A stretch of DNA of 64,000 nt, taken from assembly GCA_900457075.1 (NCBI GenBank), contig UGYN01000002.1, positions 4,588,001 to 4,652,000 of the forward strand, read 5' to 3'. The position numbers and the translations under genes were made by a program. The stretch is from Serratia quinivorans. Lineage in GTDB: Bacteria > Pseudomonadota > Gammaproteobacteria > Enterobacterales > Enterobacteriaceae. This document shows, piece after piece, positions 37,671 to 46,431 of this stretch (position 1 is its first letter; each line of letters starts with the position of its first letter). Under the pieces are notes generated by a model. That model had not been told where the DNA came from, searched no databases, and was given only the letters and a program-made list of their open reading frames with translations.

Positions 37671-40004
37671 TTATGCCTCCGCCCGAACGTCAACCAGAGT
37701 GCTGTTACAACAATGGCCGGTGCCCAGAACCTCCACATGATCGTTAGTCACATGGCTGCTGCTGCCCCCTTGCTGTTCCCACCAACCGTTATCCAGACAC
37801 ACCACGCCGCGTTTGATTTGGCGGGTCACCACTGCCAATGCCCGGTGTTCGCCACGGTGATTGAAAGCAATGGCCCATGCGCCGTTCTGGATATTGCGGC
37901 TGGCGGCATCATCCGGGTGGATCATGATATTGGGCTGATTGCGCTGCACCTCGAGGATCCATTCATTCATGCCGTGGCTGGAATGAATACTGCGGGCCAG
38001 CTTGCGCTGCACGGCCATTAACGGATATTTTCTCGCCAGTTCAGGAGAGCCTTTGGGCGATTCTTTAACCTGCATATAGGTGACAATCGGCGGGAAGTCC
38101 TTCTTCTGCCAGGCTTCAATAAACAGGTGGGCTTTTTTAGTCGGCGTGCGGAAGATGCCATCTTTGAACGGGATCCACGGCACAGGAACCGGCTTGACTG
38201 GCCCCTGGCGCAGTTGTTCAATCGTGATGCCGGTACCGGCCAGGCAGTTTTCGATATAGTGTTCAATCGGTTGATTAAACACTTCGCCAAAGCCGAAACG
38301 TTCGGCCAGCCGGGCAAAAATCCAGTAATCCGCTTTTGCTTCGCCCACCGGTTCTACCGCTTTTTCCATCAGTTGCACGTAGTGGCTGCGAACGCTGGCC
38401 ATCAGGCTGAGATCTTCAAAGATGGTGGTCACCGGCAGCACCAGGTCTGCATACAAGGCGGTGGAGCTCATCAGGTTATCGGCCACCACCACAAAGGGCA
38501 CTTTCTTCAATGCCTTCTTGACCATATTGGTATTGGGTAGCTGGGTCAGGGCCCCCAGAGTCATAATCCACCAGAAGTTAATTGGGTGAGGGCGATCGTT
38601 GACGATCCATTCACCGGTTTTGGACACCGGTATCGGCGGGATTTTTTCTACTTTGGGTGCCGCCGGTACTGGCGGATTGAACTTCATCATCTGTCTTGCG
38701 CCGCCGGCATCACAGACACCGCCACCGGCTTTGCCCATATTGCCGGTCAGCAGCGCCAGATAGAACTGGCTGGCGGCCACATAGGTGCCAAACTCGGTGC
38801 GCTGAGCGCCGGACATATTCTGTACGATCATTGAAGGCTTATTGCTGGCATATTCCCGCGCCAAACGCAGCAGCGTGGCCTGCGGAACATCGGTCTCCGC
38901 CGTTACTTTTTCAGGACTCCAGGGGGCTGCTTGCTGGCGGATCAATTCAAACACCGTGGTAAAAGTGGCATCAGCAGGCAGTTCTGCCTGCGTCAGTGCC
39001 GCAACAATGGCGGGCGTATCATGACGCACCAGGCGCCGGCTCAGGATGTCGTAGACCAGATAGCTTTCTTGATCCTGTGGGTTTTCCCTAAGTTGTTTTT
39101 GCTGGGTATCGACCAGATAAACCGCCCCGGTATGTTGACGCAGAAAGTCGGCATCATAGCGCCGCTCATCGATAATGATTTTAATCATCCCCAGCGCCAA
39201 CGCGGTGTCCGTGCCAGGCACAATCGGGATCCATTCATCGGCTTTGGCTGCAGTTTCGTTAAATCGAGGATCGATCACTATCAGGCGTGCCCCCCGATTC
39301 TGCGCCTTAATATATTCTTTAAAGTAGGCCTGCATGGTCACCGCCGGGTTATTGCCCCAGCACAGGATATAGCGGCTATCGCAAATGGTGTCGCGCATAT
39401 CCGCATAGCGCAGGCCAAGCATCGGTATCATGGCGGCGGTGACCGCAGAGCAACACAAAGAGCCTGCACGTTGGGTGGCACCGCCGAGGTAATCAAAAAA
39501 GGCCTTGGCCATATCGTTTTTAATCGAATCCATATTGCCGGAGCTGGTTGAAATCAACAGGCCTTTATTCCCGTGGCTGGCAATGGTGTTACGGATATTT
39601 AGCTCAATCAGATCCAACGCTTCATCCCAGGATATGGGGTTGAATTTCCCTTCGCCCTTTTCCCCGACCCGAAGCAAAGGCGTTTTAACCCGCAGTGGGT
39701 GAGATACCCATTTGGTCCGGCTAATACCGCGCAAGCAGCACTTGACGTTAAAGCCTTTGCTGGCCTCTATTTTCTTGAGTTCACCCTGATAGACGTAAGC
39801 CGTCAAATTACAGTGCAGACATTCCATCGCACAGGTTGACTTAAAGGTTTGATAGTCGGTTAGTTTAAGCCGCACTCGGGGTAAGGGTTTGCCATTATCC
39901 AGGGCCATGGAAAATATGCAGGGTGAGATGCTGGCCAAGCCAATAACTCCCAGTCCTTTTAACAAGGTTCTGCGATTCAGTCTGATATCTGATATGTTTT
40001 TCAT
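37671..40004 (-). CDS. Tat-exported molybdopterin oxidoreductase, DMSO reductase family
   Basis: The 777-residue catalytic subunit begins with a twin-arginine signal (NRRTLLKGLGVIGLASI, residues 10-26). Cysteines 58, 62, 65 and 89/90 form the N-terminal [4Fe-4S] site. The spacing C-x3-C-x2-C differs from the common C-x2-C-x3-C. A CC pair at residues 184-185 (AGSLCCSAVTAA) lies where the molybdenum ligand is expected, suggesting Cys rather than the Ser of true DMSO reductases. The substrate is therefore uncertain. The C-terminal molybdopterin-binding domain (PNIMIHPDDAASRNIQNGAW) is complete. An FNR-like site lies 100 bases upstream. Confidence 0.9.
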   Translation of the reverse strand: MKNISDIRLNRRTLLKGLGVIGLASISPCIFSMALDNGKPLPRVRLKLTDYQTFKSTCAMECLHCNLTAYVYQGELKKIEASKGFNVKCCLRGISRTKWVSHPLRVKTPLLRVGEKGEGKFNPISWDEALDLIELNIRNTIASHGNKGLLISTSSGNMDSIKNDMAKAFFDYLGGATQRAGSLCCSAVTAAMIPMLGLRYADMRDTICDSRYILCWGNNPAVTMQAYFKEYIKAQNRGARLIVIDPRFNETAAKADEWIPIVPGTDTALALGMIKIIIDERRYDADFLRQHTGAVYLVDTQQKQLRENPQDQESYLVYDILSRRLVRHDTPAIVAALTQAELPADATFTTVFELIRQQAAPWSPEKVTAETDVPQATLLRLAREYASNKPSMIVQNMSGAQRTEFGTYVAASQFYLALLTGNMGKAGGGVCDAGGARQMMKFNPPVPAAPKVEKIPPIPVSKTGEWIVNDRPHPINFWWIMTLGALTQLPNTNMVKKALKKVPFVVVADNLMSSTALYADLVLPVTTIFEDLSLMASVRSHYVQLMEKAVEPVGEAKADYWIFARLAERFGFGEVFNQPIEHYIENCLAGTGITIEQLRQGPVKPVPVPWIPFKDGIFRTPTKKAHLFIEAWQKKDFPPIVTYMQVKESPKGSPELARKYPLMAVQRKLARSIHSSHGMNEWILEVQRNQPNIMIHPDDAASRNIQNGAWAIAFNHRGEHRALAVVTRQIKRGVVCLDNGWWEQQGGSSSHVTNDHVEVLGTGHCCNSTLVDVRAEA

Positions 40005-40423
40005 GATGTTTCCCGCACGTATTATTTGTTTTTATTATTGTTCGTGGTGTTGTTATTTATTTTAAATAACACCCTGAGTTAAACATGGGGGGATTATGAT
40101 GCACTGATCGAAATCAAATTATTAATTTATTGTTTTACCGTGACTTACACGTTCCACTTATAGCTTAACGGCAAAGTTAATTTTCGTTTATTGCCTTTGG
40201 CGGGCCGCTTTGGTTGGCCTGGTTGGACAGCGCTGAACCGTCAATCTCCGCTTGTTTACCTCTTGTGTAAACTATTGTGGTTTTTTGTATAGATTTTAGT
40301 TGGGTTAGCGTTAATGCTTAGTGGTGTTCCAGACGGGCGAAGGGGTTCATCCGCCAAAAGGAAATATCTGGGAGTATGCTGGGTTGGCGTACTGGGCATT
40401 GGGATTTTCAAAGCGGTTCAATC
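40005..40423. other. Divergent region between the molybdoenzyme operon and lpxO
   Basis: This 419-base AT-rich gap holds an FNR-like dyad at 40104-40117 for the minus-strand operon and must contain the lpxO promoter on the plus strand, which I could not place. A plus-strand open frame from 40321 overlaps lpxO in another phase and looks spurious. Confidence 0.6.
40104..40117 (-). promoter_or_regulatory. Candidate FNR site
   Basis: On the minus strand TTGATTTCGATCAG matches the FNR consensus TTGAT-N4-ATCAA at 9 of 10 defined positions. It lies 100 bases before the catalytic subunit start. Anaerobic induction of a DMSO-reductase-like operon would be expected. Confidence 0.75.
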
Positions 40424-41137
40424 ATGAAATATATTATTTTATTGCTATTTATTTTGTGCGTTGTGTATGTCCATTACCGTGGCAGGGTGCGTTACACCTT
40501 CTGGCGGCAACTTTCCGATCATTCGACCTTCACTGCGCCATTGAACGTTTTTATGTATTTATTCTCACGCGTGCCGACCACGCCTTATCTGCAACCGGAG
40601 CAATTTCCAGAACTGCAGGTGCTGCGGGAGAATTGGCAAACCATTCGCGATGAAGGGTTGCAGCTGATGGCGATCCAACAGATCAAAGCCTCGGATCAAT
40701 TTAATGACGCCGGATTCAATTCGTTTTTCAAAACCGGCTGGAAGCGTTTCTATTTAAAATGGTATGAAGACAGCCACCCGTCGGCGATGAGCCTGTGTCC
40801 GCAGACCACGGCTTTGTTACGGAGCCTGCCTTCGGTCAAGGCGGCGATGTTTGCCGAACTGCCGGACGGCAGCCGCCTGCCGCGCCACCGCGACCCTTAC
40901 GCCGGTTCGCTGCGTTATCACCTGGGGCTGATTACCCCGAATGACGACCGCTGCTTTATCGAAGTGGATGGCGAGCGTTATAGCTGGCGTGATGGTGAGG
41001 GGGTGATGTTTGACGAGACCTATCTGCATTTCGCCGAAAACCAAAGTGGGCAAAACCGGCTGATCCTGTTTTGTGATATCGAAAGACCGATGCGTTTCCG
41101 CTGGGCGCAGGGCATCAACCACTGGTTGGGGGCGTAA
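40424..41137 (+). CDS. lpxO: Lipid A 2-hydroxylase LpxO
   Basis: LpxO is an Fe(II)/2-oxoglutarate-dependent dioxygenase that hydroxylates the secondary acyl chain of lipid A at the inner membrane. The N-terminus is a membrane helix (YIILLLFILCVVYVHYRG), followed by the aspartyl/asparaginyl-hydroxylase domain. The metal motif is H155-R-D157 (LPRHRDPYAGSLRYHLGL) and distal H202 (YLHFAEN). The ATG at 40424 gives 237 residues; the longer frame adds no conserved sequence. Confidence 0.93.
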   Translation: MKYIILLLFILCVVYVHYRGRVRYTFWRQLSDHSTFTAPLNVFMYLFSRVPTTPYLQPEQFPELQVLRENWQTIRDEGLQLMAIQQIKASDQFNDAGFNSFFKTGWKRFYLKWYEDSHPSAMSLCPQTTALLRSLPSVKAAMFAELPDGSRLPRHRDPYAGSLRYHLGLITPNDDRCFIEVDGERYSWRDGEGVMFDETYLHFAENQSGQNRLILFCDIERPMRFRWAQGINHWLGA

Positions 41138-41141
41138 CCTG

Positions 41142-41327
41142 ATGAGCGCGGCTACCGCACCCAATGAAGAGGGCGATCGCACCGGTGGCGTCAACAAGCT
41201 GTTCAAGTACATTTATGCGGTGCGTAAAGTGGGCAAGCGGCTGAAGGCGTGGAACCGTACCGGGTATTACATCATTAAATGGATTTTGTTTGGTGGCATT
41301 GCGGCGGGCATTTTCTTCGCGATTTAA
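41142..41327 (+). CDS. Small membrane protein of unknown function, downstream of lpxO
   Basis: The 61-residue product has an N-terminal charged part (SAATAPNEEGDRTGGVNKLF), a basic middle (VRKVGKRLKAWNR) and one C-terminal hydrophobic helix (YYIIKWILFGGIAAGIFFAI). The ATG lies five bases after the lpxO stop, so the two are very probably co-transcribed. That places it functionally near lipid A modification, but nothing in the sequence shows a role. I do not recognise the family. Confidence 0.75.
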   Translation: MSAATAPNEEGDRTGGVNKLFKYIYAVRKVGKRLKAWNRTGYYIIKWILFGGIAAGIFFAI

Positions 41328-41345
41328 ACTTTCGCGCTATAAAGG

Positions 41346-41372
41346 CGATGGGCGCCAATAGGGCGCCCATCG
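41346..41372. terminator. Hairpin between convergent lpxO unit and chaA
   Basis: CGATGGGCGCC pairs with GGGCGCCCATCG through an 11-base GC-rich stem in the 50-base convergent gap. No long T-run is present on either side. Confidence 0.65.
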
Positions 41373-41377
41373 GTTAA

Positions 41378-42478
41378 TCAGGCAAAGATAGTCATCATAT
41401 AGGCGGCGAACAGCGCCAGGTGCGCAGTCCCGTTCAGCACGTTGGTTCTGCCGGTGGAGAACGAAAGCTGGCACAGCAGCAACACCGTCAGCATCACCAC
41501 GATATGTGGCGTCTGCAAACCGAAGATCAACGTCTGACCGGTCAGCGTGGCGATGACGGTGACCGCCGGTACCGTCAGGGAAATGGTAGCCAGCACCGAG
41601 CCGAAGAACAGGTTCATGGCGCGCTGTACCTGATTATTCAATACCGCACGCAGTGCCCCCAGACCTTCAGGCGACAGGATCAGCAGAGCGACCAGGAAGC
41701 CGGTAAATTGCGCCGGGGCATTTACCTTGGTCAACAAACCTTCCAGCGGATTGGCGTTAAACTTGGTTACCGCGATCACCGCAACCAGATGCACGATCAG
41801 CCAAACGGCATGCCAGGCACTGCTGTGCGAGGAAGGCTTGCCATGGTGCGGATCGCCATCGTCATCTTCGTGTTCATAGACAAACAGGCTCTGGTGAGTT
41901 TTGGTCTGGATCACCAGGAACACGCCGTACATGGCGGCAGATATCACCGAAACCAGCAGTGCCTGACCGGTAGTGAAGTTACCGCCGGGCAGCGCACTCG
42001 GGAACACCAGCACAATCACCGCCAGCGGGAAAATCGCCATCAGATACTGTTTAATGCCGCCCAGGTTTACGTACTGGGTAGCGAATTTACGGCCGCCAAG
42101 CAGCAGCGCAACGCCGACCAGCCCCGCGCTGACAATCATAATGATCGAGTAAAGCGTATCGCGCATCAGCGCCGGCGCGGCGTCGCCGGTGGCCATCAGC
42201 GCTGAAATCAGGCTGACTTCCAGGATCACCACCGACAGGCTGAGGATCAGCGAGCCATAGGGTTCACCCAGGCGGTGGGCCAGAACGTCGGCGTGGCGCA
42301 CTACGCTGAAAGCACTGCTGAGAATACCGATCAGGGCAACGATGTTAATGCCGACGATCAGCGGAAAGTTGCTGGTAGTGCCCCACAGATTCAGCACCAC
42401 CAGGGCGGCGATAGGGAGCAACAGGGAATACTCAGTGTGGCGGGATTTGGATCGGCCAGGATCGTTTTGCGACTTCAT
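41378..42478 (-). CDS. chaA: Sodium(calcium)/proton antiporter ChaA
   Basis: ChaA is an inner-membrane CaCA-family antiporter exporting Na+, Ca2+ or K+. The ATG at 42478 with an AAGGAGT ribosome site gives 366 residues, exactly the E. coli length. The two inverted CaCA repeats show SLSVVILEVSLISALMATGD and LILSPEGLGALRAVLNNQVQ. Between them is an acidic, His-rich cytoplasmic loop (YEHEDDDGDPHHGKPSSHSS). E. coli carries chaA, chaB and chaC together; here chaC is 1.7 kb away and chaB is absent. Confidence 0.95.
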   Translation of the reverse strand: MKSQNDPGRSKSRHTEYSLLLPIAALVVLNLWGTTSNFPLIVGINIVALIGILSSAFSVVRHADVLAHRLGEPYGSLILSLSVVILEVSLISALMATGDAAPALMRDTLYSIIMIVSAGLVGVALLLGGRKFATQYVNLGGIKQYLMAIFPLAVIVLVFPSALPGGNFTTGQALLVSVISAAMYGVFLVIQTKTHQSLFVYEHEDDDGDPHHGKPSSHSSAWHAVWLIVHLVAVIAVTKFNANPLEGLLTKVNAPAQFTGFLVALLILSPEGLGALRAVLNNQVQRAMNLFFGSVLATISLTVPAVTVIATLTGQTLIFGLQTPHIVVMLTVLLLCQLSFSTGRTNVLNGTAHLALFAAYMMTIFA

Positions 42479-42793
42479 TTTGATGGTACTCCTTCTCAAA
42501 CAGCGTGGTCCCGTCATCGCTGACTGCCGTTAAAGGCAACTCTGCGCATCCAGAATGTAATTATATTTAATAATAATAGGATACACCCGGTGGTGCGTGC
42601 CGGGGAATGATGTGATGTTGTTTTACTTGCAAAAGCAAATGCTTGCTTTATGTGACTAGGTTAACAAAAAAAACCGCACGGAATGCGGTTTTCTTTACTT
42701 TCTTTTACGCAGTAACATGAAATTACTTCATTAACGGCACATAAATTGCAGTTTGAGCGTGTATGGCACCGTTAATAAAGGAAAAAATCCACA
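42479..42793. other. Region between chaA and the siderophore reductase gene
   Basis: This 315-base non-coding stretch contains the chaA promoter region and a hairpin terminator (42666-42692) for the minus-strand gene upstream of it. No other feature is seen. Confidence 0.6.
42666..42692 (-). terminator. Terminator of the siderophore-interacting protein gene
   Basis: AAACCGCA and TGCGGTTT pair around a five-base loop. The minus strand has a run of eight T residues, and the plus strand a shorter one. Confidence 0.85.
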
Positions 42794-43612
42794 TCAGTCA
42801 TCAATATTGTCCATAATTTCATGCCGTTTATTATGATAACCCTCTTCGTTTAACCCCTCACGCCAGTAAGGTACGGCATAAAGCCGATTACGCTCACATT
42901 GGCGGTCACGGCGCAGGAAGCGGCGCAGTTCAACCACCAGACGATCTTCACCGGCCAGCCAGTATTGGGTCGCGGCCTGCGGCTGCGGCAAGGCGCAAAA
43001 CTGGGTGATCAGCTCGGCGGTTTTCTCGGTGCCGCCAATAATCCAGCTTAGCTCAAGGCCTGCAGGTTTTTTCAGCTCGATCACGTCGGCCGAGCTATCT
43101 ACACGGATAAAGGCATTGCCTTCGCTGTGTGCCGGTAGCCCTTCCAGCAAAGCCGCCAATGCGGGTAAAGAAGAAGGATCGCCGGCCAGGCAGTAGAAAT
43201 CGGCCTCTGGCAGCATGGGTTTCGGGCCACCGGGGTTACTGATGCCAATTTTATCGCCGGCTTTTGCCGCGCGCGCAAAGTCAACGGCCGGGCCGCTGTG
43301 GTCATGAATGGCGAATTCAATGTCGACCTCTGCCAGTTCTGGACGTACCGCACGGATGGAATAGGTGCGAACAATGGGGCGTACTGCGTCAGCCGCCCAG
43401 CGCGGGCCATTTTCGGTCAGTGTCGGCAGATCCGGCTGTGTCTGGCCTGCAAGCGGCAGGAAAACCTTAATGTGTGCGGCGGCGGCGTTGGCCGGGTAAT
43501 AGCGCAGGTCCGGCGCGGTGAAGGTGATACGACGCAGGTGCGGGGTAATATCGCGAATGGCACTGACTGCAATCAGGTAGGGTGCGCGTGAGCGTGGGGC
43601 TTCGGTAGTCAC
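42794..43612 (-). CDS. Siderophore-interacting NAD(P)H-dependent ferric reductase (YqjH/ViuB family)
   Basis: This cytoplasmic flavin reductase releases iron from imported ferric siderophores. It has an N-terminal FAD-binding barrel (ITPHLRRITFTAPDL; RPIVRTYSIRAVRPE, the RxYS FAD motif) and a C-terminal SIP domain (WLAGEDRLVVELRRFLRRDR). I chose GTG at 43612 (272 residues), because it has an AAGGAG ribosome site; the frame extends upstream to another GTG without one. A Fur-like box lies about 47 bases upstream. Confidence 0.92.
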   Translation of the reverse strand: MTTEAPRSRAPYLIAVSAIRDITPHLRRITFTAPDLRYYPANAAAAHIKVFLPLAGQTQPDLPTLTENGPRWAADAVRPIVRTYSIRAVRPELAEVDIEFAIHDHSGPAVDFARAAKAGDKIGISNPGGPKPMLPEADFYCLAGDPSSLPALAALLEGLPAHSEGNAFIRVDSSADVIELKKPAGLELSWIIGGTEKTAELITQFCALPQPQAATQYWLAGEDRLVVELRRFLRRDRQCERNRLYAVPYWREGLNEEGYHNKRHEIMDNIDD

Positions 43613-43658
43613 GGGTTTCTCCTTATGTTCGTTTGGCGCAGAGTATATCACGCCATTT

Positions 43659-43677
43659 GATAATGAGAATTGTTTGC
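43659..43677 (-). promoter_or_regulatory. Candidate Fur box of the ferric reductase gene
   Basis: GATAATGAGAATTGTTTGC matches GATAATGATAATCATTATC well in its first half and weakly in the second. The function of the adjacent gene supports it. Confidence 0.65.
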
Positions 43678-43923
43678 TGATGACGCTGGTGACAACGGCA
43701 GCTGCGCAAAAGCAGGCATTTTTACGAAGGGATAACCTAATTGGGAGGCATCATCTGGTTATGCTTAGGTGTGGCATTTTACCTTTTGATATTATTGCTG
43801 CTGAGTACAAATACTTTTTCACTTTAAATCCCGCGTGAAACTTGATTGCTCCACGAGAAAAGAATAAGGTCATTATTATCGCGGAAAGGGTTATAGAATT
43901 AATAAAATTCCGCAGCTAATAAA

Positions 43924-44125
43924 TATACCCTATAGCTTTCAAGTTGCAGCTAGGCGACCAGCTCGCTCATCCCCAGGCGCTTACAAAAGTTAAGTAACTG
44001 GGGTGAGCGACAAATCTGTCGGAAACAGATTTGAACGCTGCTTGCAGCGGCCCTGAAAGGGCAAGGCCCATGGATGGGCCTTGTAAGCAGATAACAACGC
44101 TGCAACTTGAAAGATGACGGGTATA
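43924..44125 (+). repeat. Modular palindromic repeat, copy 2 (long form)
   Basis: The ends are TATACCC and GGGTATA. Terminal inverted repeats are CTTTCAAGTTGCAGC (43936-43950) and GCTGCAACTTGAAAG (44099-44113). Compared with copy 1 it carries an extra internal module of about 76 bases made of small hairpins: CAAATCTG/CAGATTTG, GGCCCT/AGGGC and AAGGCCCAT/ATGGGCCTT. It has the same orientation as copy 1 and ends 54 bases before the chaC start. Confidence 0.9.
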
Positions 44126-44179
44126 AGATGAACAGTGGCAAGGGAGTATGAGCAATCTTATTCCCGGGAGGTTGTTAAG

Positions 44180-44875
44180 GTGTTAACGCGAGATTTTCTG
44201 CAAAATGCGGATTGCAAAACAGCATTCGGCACCATTGAGGAGTCGCTGTTACTGACATCAGAGCAGCGTGCGGCCTCACTGGATTGTACTTTATCCCGCC
44301 GGCCGGATAACAGCCCGGTGTGGGTTTTCGGCTACGGTTCATTGATGTGGAACCCGGTGTTTGAATCCGAAGAGGTGCGACCGGCCACGCTGCAAGGTTG
44401 GCACCGTGCCTTCTGTTTGCGGTTAACGGCCGGACGTGGCACCTTGCATCAGCCGGGGCGTATGCTGGCGCTGAAAGAGGGCGGCCATACCACCGGTCTG
44501 GCGTTCCGCCTGCCGGAAGCCAAACTGCGCGAAGAGCTGGAATTGCTGTGGAAACGTGAAATGCTGACCGGCTGTTATTTGCCGACCTGGTGTGACCTCA
44601 CCCTGGCCGATGGCCAAGTGGTGACCGCGTTGGTGTTTGTGATGAACCCCCAGCACCCGCTGTTTGAAGAAGATACCAGCCACCAGGTGATCGCCCCGTT
44701 GATCGCCAGCGCCAGCGGGCCATTGGGCACCAACGCTCAGTACCTGTTCTCACTGGATAACGAGCTGAGAAACCATGGTATGAAAGACGACTGCATCGGT
44801 GATTTGGTCAGCTATGTGCAGCAGTGGTTGCAGCAAAATACCTCCGGCCCTGTTGGTGGAGAGGCGACGGCATAA
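44180..44875 (+). CDS. chaC: Glutathione-specific gamma-glutamylcyclotransferase ChaC
   Basis: ChaC degrades glutathione to 5-oxoproline and Cys-Gly. The substrate-binding motif GYGSLMWNP starts at residue 51, and the catalytic-acid segment is WKREMLTGCYLPTW. The GTG at 44180 has a GGGAGGT ribosome site and gives 231 residues, equal to E. coli ChaC; the upstream extension of 15 codons is unlikely. A terminator follows. Confidence 0.95.
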   Translation: MLTRDFLQNADCKTAFGTIEESLLLTSEQRAASLDCTLSRRPDNSPVWVFGYGSLMWNPVFESEEVRPATLQGWHRAFCLRLTAGRGTLHQPGRMLALKEGGHTTGLAFRLPEAKLREELELLWKREMLTGCYLPTWCDLTLADGQVVTALVFVMNPQHPLFEEDTSHQVIAPLIASASGPLGTNAQYLFSLDNELRNHGMKDDCIGDLVSYVQQWLQQNTSGPVGGEATA

Positions 44876-44895
44876 TCCCCGCACCGCGCTTTCAT

Positions 44896-44921
44896 AAGGC
44901 TCAGCATGCTGAGCCTTTTTT
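44896..44921 (+). terminator. Terminator of chaC
   Basis: AAGGCTCAGC and GCTGAGCCTT form a ten-base stem, followed by six T residues. Confidence 0.93.
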
Positions 44922-45174
44922 ATTTGATATATCTAATACCTATATTTAATAACTTTATTCTGCATGAGTATTTAATCCATACTTAAGTGATGGGTATTTA
45001 TCTCATTAATATTAAAGGAATTGATTATTTTCTGGCTTAGAAACAGTTAATTCACCGCGGTGAAAAAATTCACTTAGCATGAAAATGCATAACTAAAGGT
45101 TATTTCTTATTTGTCCCCTTACCCCAGACTCCGTATCACTGTGTTTAACAATATTGTTCGACCGGGGGGAGTGG

Positions 45175-46128
45175 ATGAACTTTCAACAATTAAAAATTAT
45201 TCGGGAATCGGCGCGCTGCAACTACAACCTGACCGAGGTAGCCAACACTTTATTTACCTCACAATCTGGGGTCAGTCGTCATATTCGGGAACTGGAAGAA
45301 GAACTGGGTATTGAGATATTTATCCGCCGTGGCAAACGTTTATTAGGCATGACCGAGCCGGGCAAAGAGCTGCTGGTGGTGGCAGAACGCATCCTGAATG
45401 ATGCCAATAATATCCGCCGTCTGGCGGACGTATTCAGCAGCAACGACGCAGGTCAGTTGCACATTGCCACTACCCATACCCAGGCGCGCTATAGCCTGCC
45501 GGGGGTGATCAAAGAGTTCCGCGCGCTGTATCCACGGGTGAGAGTGGTGCTGAATCAGGGCAGCCCCGAGGAAATCGTTGGCATGCTGGCCTCTGGCGAA
45601 GCCGATATCGGCATTGCCAGTGAAAGGCTGATGAGTGATGAGTCTCTGGCGGCGTTTCCCTACTACCGCTGGCACCACACCATACTGGTACCGGAAGGGC
45701 ATGAACTGACCCGCCAGCCGCAGGTGACGCTGGAAATGCTCAGCACCTTGCCGCTGATTACCTATCGGCAGGGCATTACCGGTCGTTCGCGGTTGGATAG
45801 TGCTTTCAAAGCCGCCGGGTTAACGCCGGATATCGCCTTAAGCGCGCAGGATTCAGATGTGATTAAGACCTATGTCGAACTGGGGTTGGGAGTGGGGGTG
45901 TTGGCGGATATGTCTTACGAGAAGGAACGCGACCATGGGTTGGTCAGCCTTAACGCCGAACATCTGTTCGAACCCAATACCGTTTGGTTGGGCTTGAAAC
46001 GCAGTCAGTTACAACGTAACTATGCATGGCGATTTATCCAGTTATGTAACCCGACGCTGTCGCTAACTGAAATCAAAGACAAAGTATTTTCCTCACAGCT
46101 CGATACGGTTATCGACTACCAGATTTAG
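45175..46128 (+). CDS. cbl: LysR-type regulator Cbl (sulfate-starvation / sulfonate utilisation)
   Basis: Cbl is a CysB-like activator of alkanesulfonate and taurine genes under sulfate limitation. The N-terminal winged helix-turn-helix (YNLTEVANTLFTSQSGVSRH) is followed by the CysB-type effector domain with TTHTQARYSLP and TYRQGITGRSR, which contact sulfate or adenosine phosphosulfate in the family. It ends VIDYQI like E. coli Cbl. The start ATG at 45175 gives MNFQQLKII and 317 residues. No sulfonate genes or nac are adjacent. Confidence 0.95.
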   Translation: MNFQQLKIIRESARCNYNLTEVANTLFTSQSGVSRHIRELEEELGIEIFIRRGKRLLGMTEPGKELLVVAERILNDANNIRRLADVFSSNDAGQLHIATTHTQARYSLPGVIKEFRALYPRVRVVLNQGSPEEIVGMLASGEADIGIASERLMSDESLAAFPYYRWHHTILVPEGHELTRQPQVTLEMLSTLPLITYRQGITGRSRLDSAFKAAGLTPDIALSAQDSDVIKTYVELGLGVGVLADMSYEKERDHGLVSLNAEHLFEPNTVWLGLKRSQLQRNYAWRFIQLCNPTLSLTEIKDKVFSSQLDTVIDYQI

Positions 46129-46179
46129 TTCAGAGGGCGGTGAAAACGCGCCGGGCATAGCGCCCGGCGATAGATAAAG

Positions 46180-46380
46180 CTAAAGCTGTTTTCTCAACAG
46201 TTTTCTCACCAAACGGCGTTTGCTTTTTTGCACTGGACCAATGAGCTCTAATATGGGGACTTCTTCATGAGGCGGTGGATTCTCCATATGCCAGCGAAGA
46301 TGTTGCTGCAAAATTTCGATTGCGATTTCTTTTTGTTCTTGAATGGTTAGCGTTGGGTCGGTTAGATCCTTCTGTTTCAT
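46180..46380 (-). CDS. Hypothetical 66-residue protein
   Basis: The chosen ATG follows AGGAAGAGG. The product is charged and probably helical: KQKDLTDPTLTIQEQKEIAI, then HLRWHMENPPPHEEVPILEL and a very basic tail (KSKRRLVRKLLRKQL). There is no membrane helix. The family is not recognised; the tail could contact nucleic acid or a membrane surface. The gene converges on cbl and lies just downstream of the gene at 46432-47035. Confidence 0.6.
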   Translation of the reverse strand: MKQKDLTDPTLTIQEQKEIAIEILQQHLRWHMENPPPHEEVPILELIGPVQKSKRRLVRKLLRKQL

Positions 46381-46431
46381 AGCCTCTTCCTTTTGAGCGT
46401 TATTTGTACACATCCTATCATGTGCTGATAT

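Larger units (their letters stand above)
43613..44179. other. Region between the ferric reductase gene and chaC
   Basis: This 567-base gap holds a Fur-like box (43659-43677) and copy 2 of the modular repeat (43924-44125). The rest, 43680-43920, is AT-rich with no recognised gene. Confidence 0.7.

Noticed and set aside
43950..44155. Two short minus-strand frames, similar to frames at 55404-55586
   Set aside because: They translate the modular repeat (shared peptide KLQRCYL), not a gene; their similarity comes from the repeated DNA.
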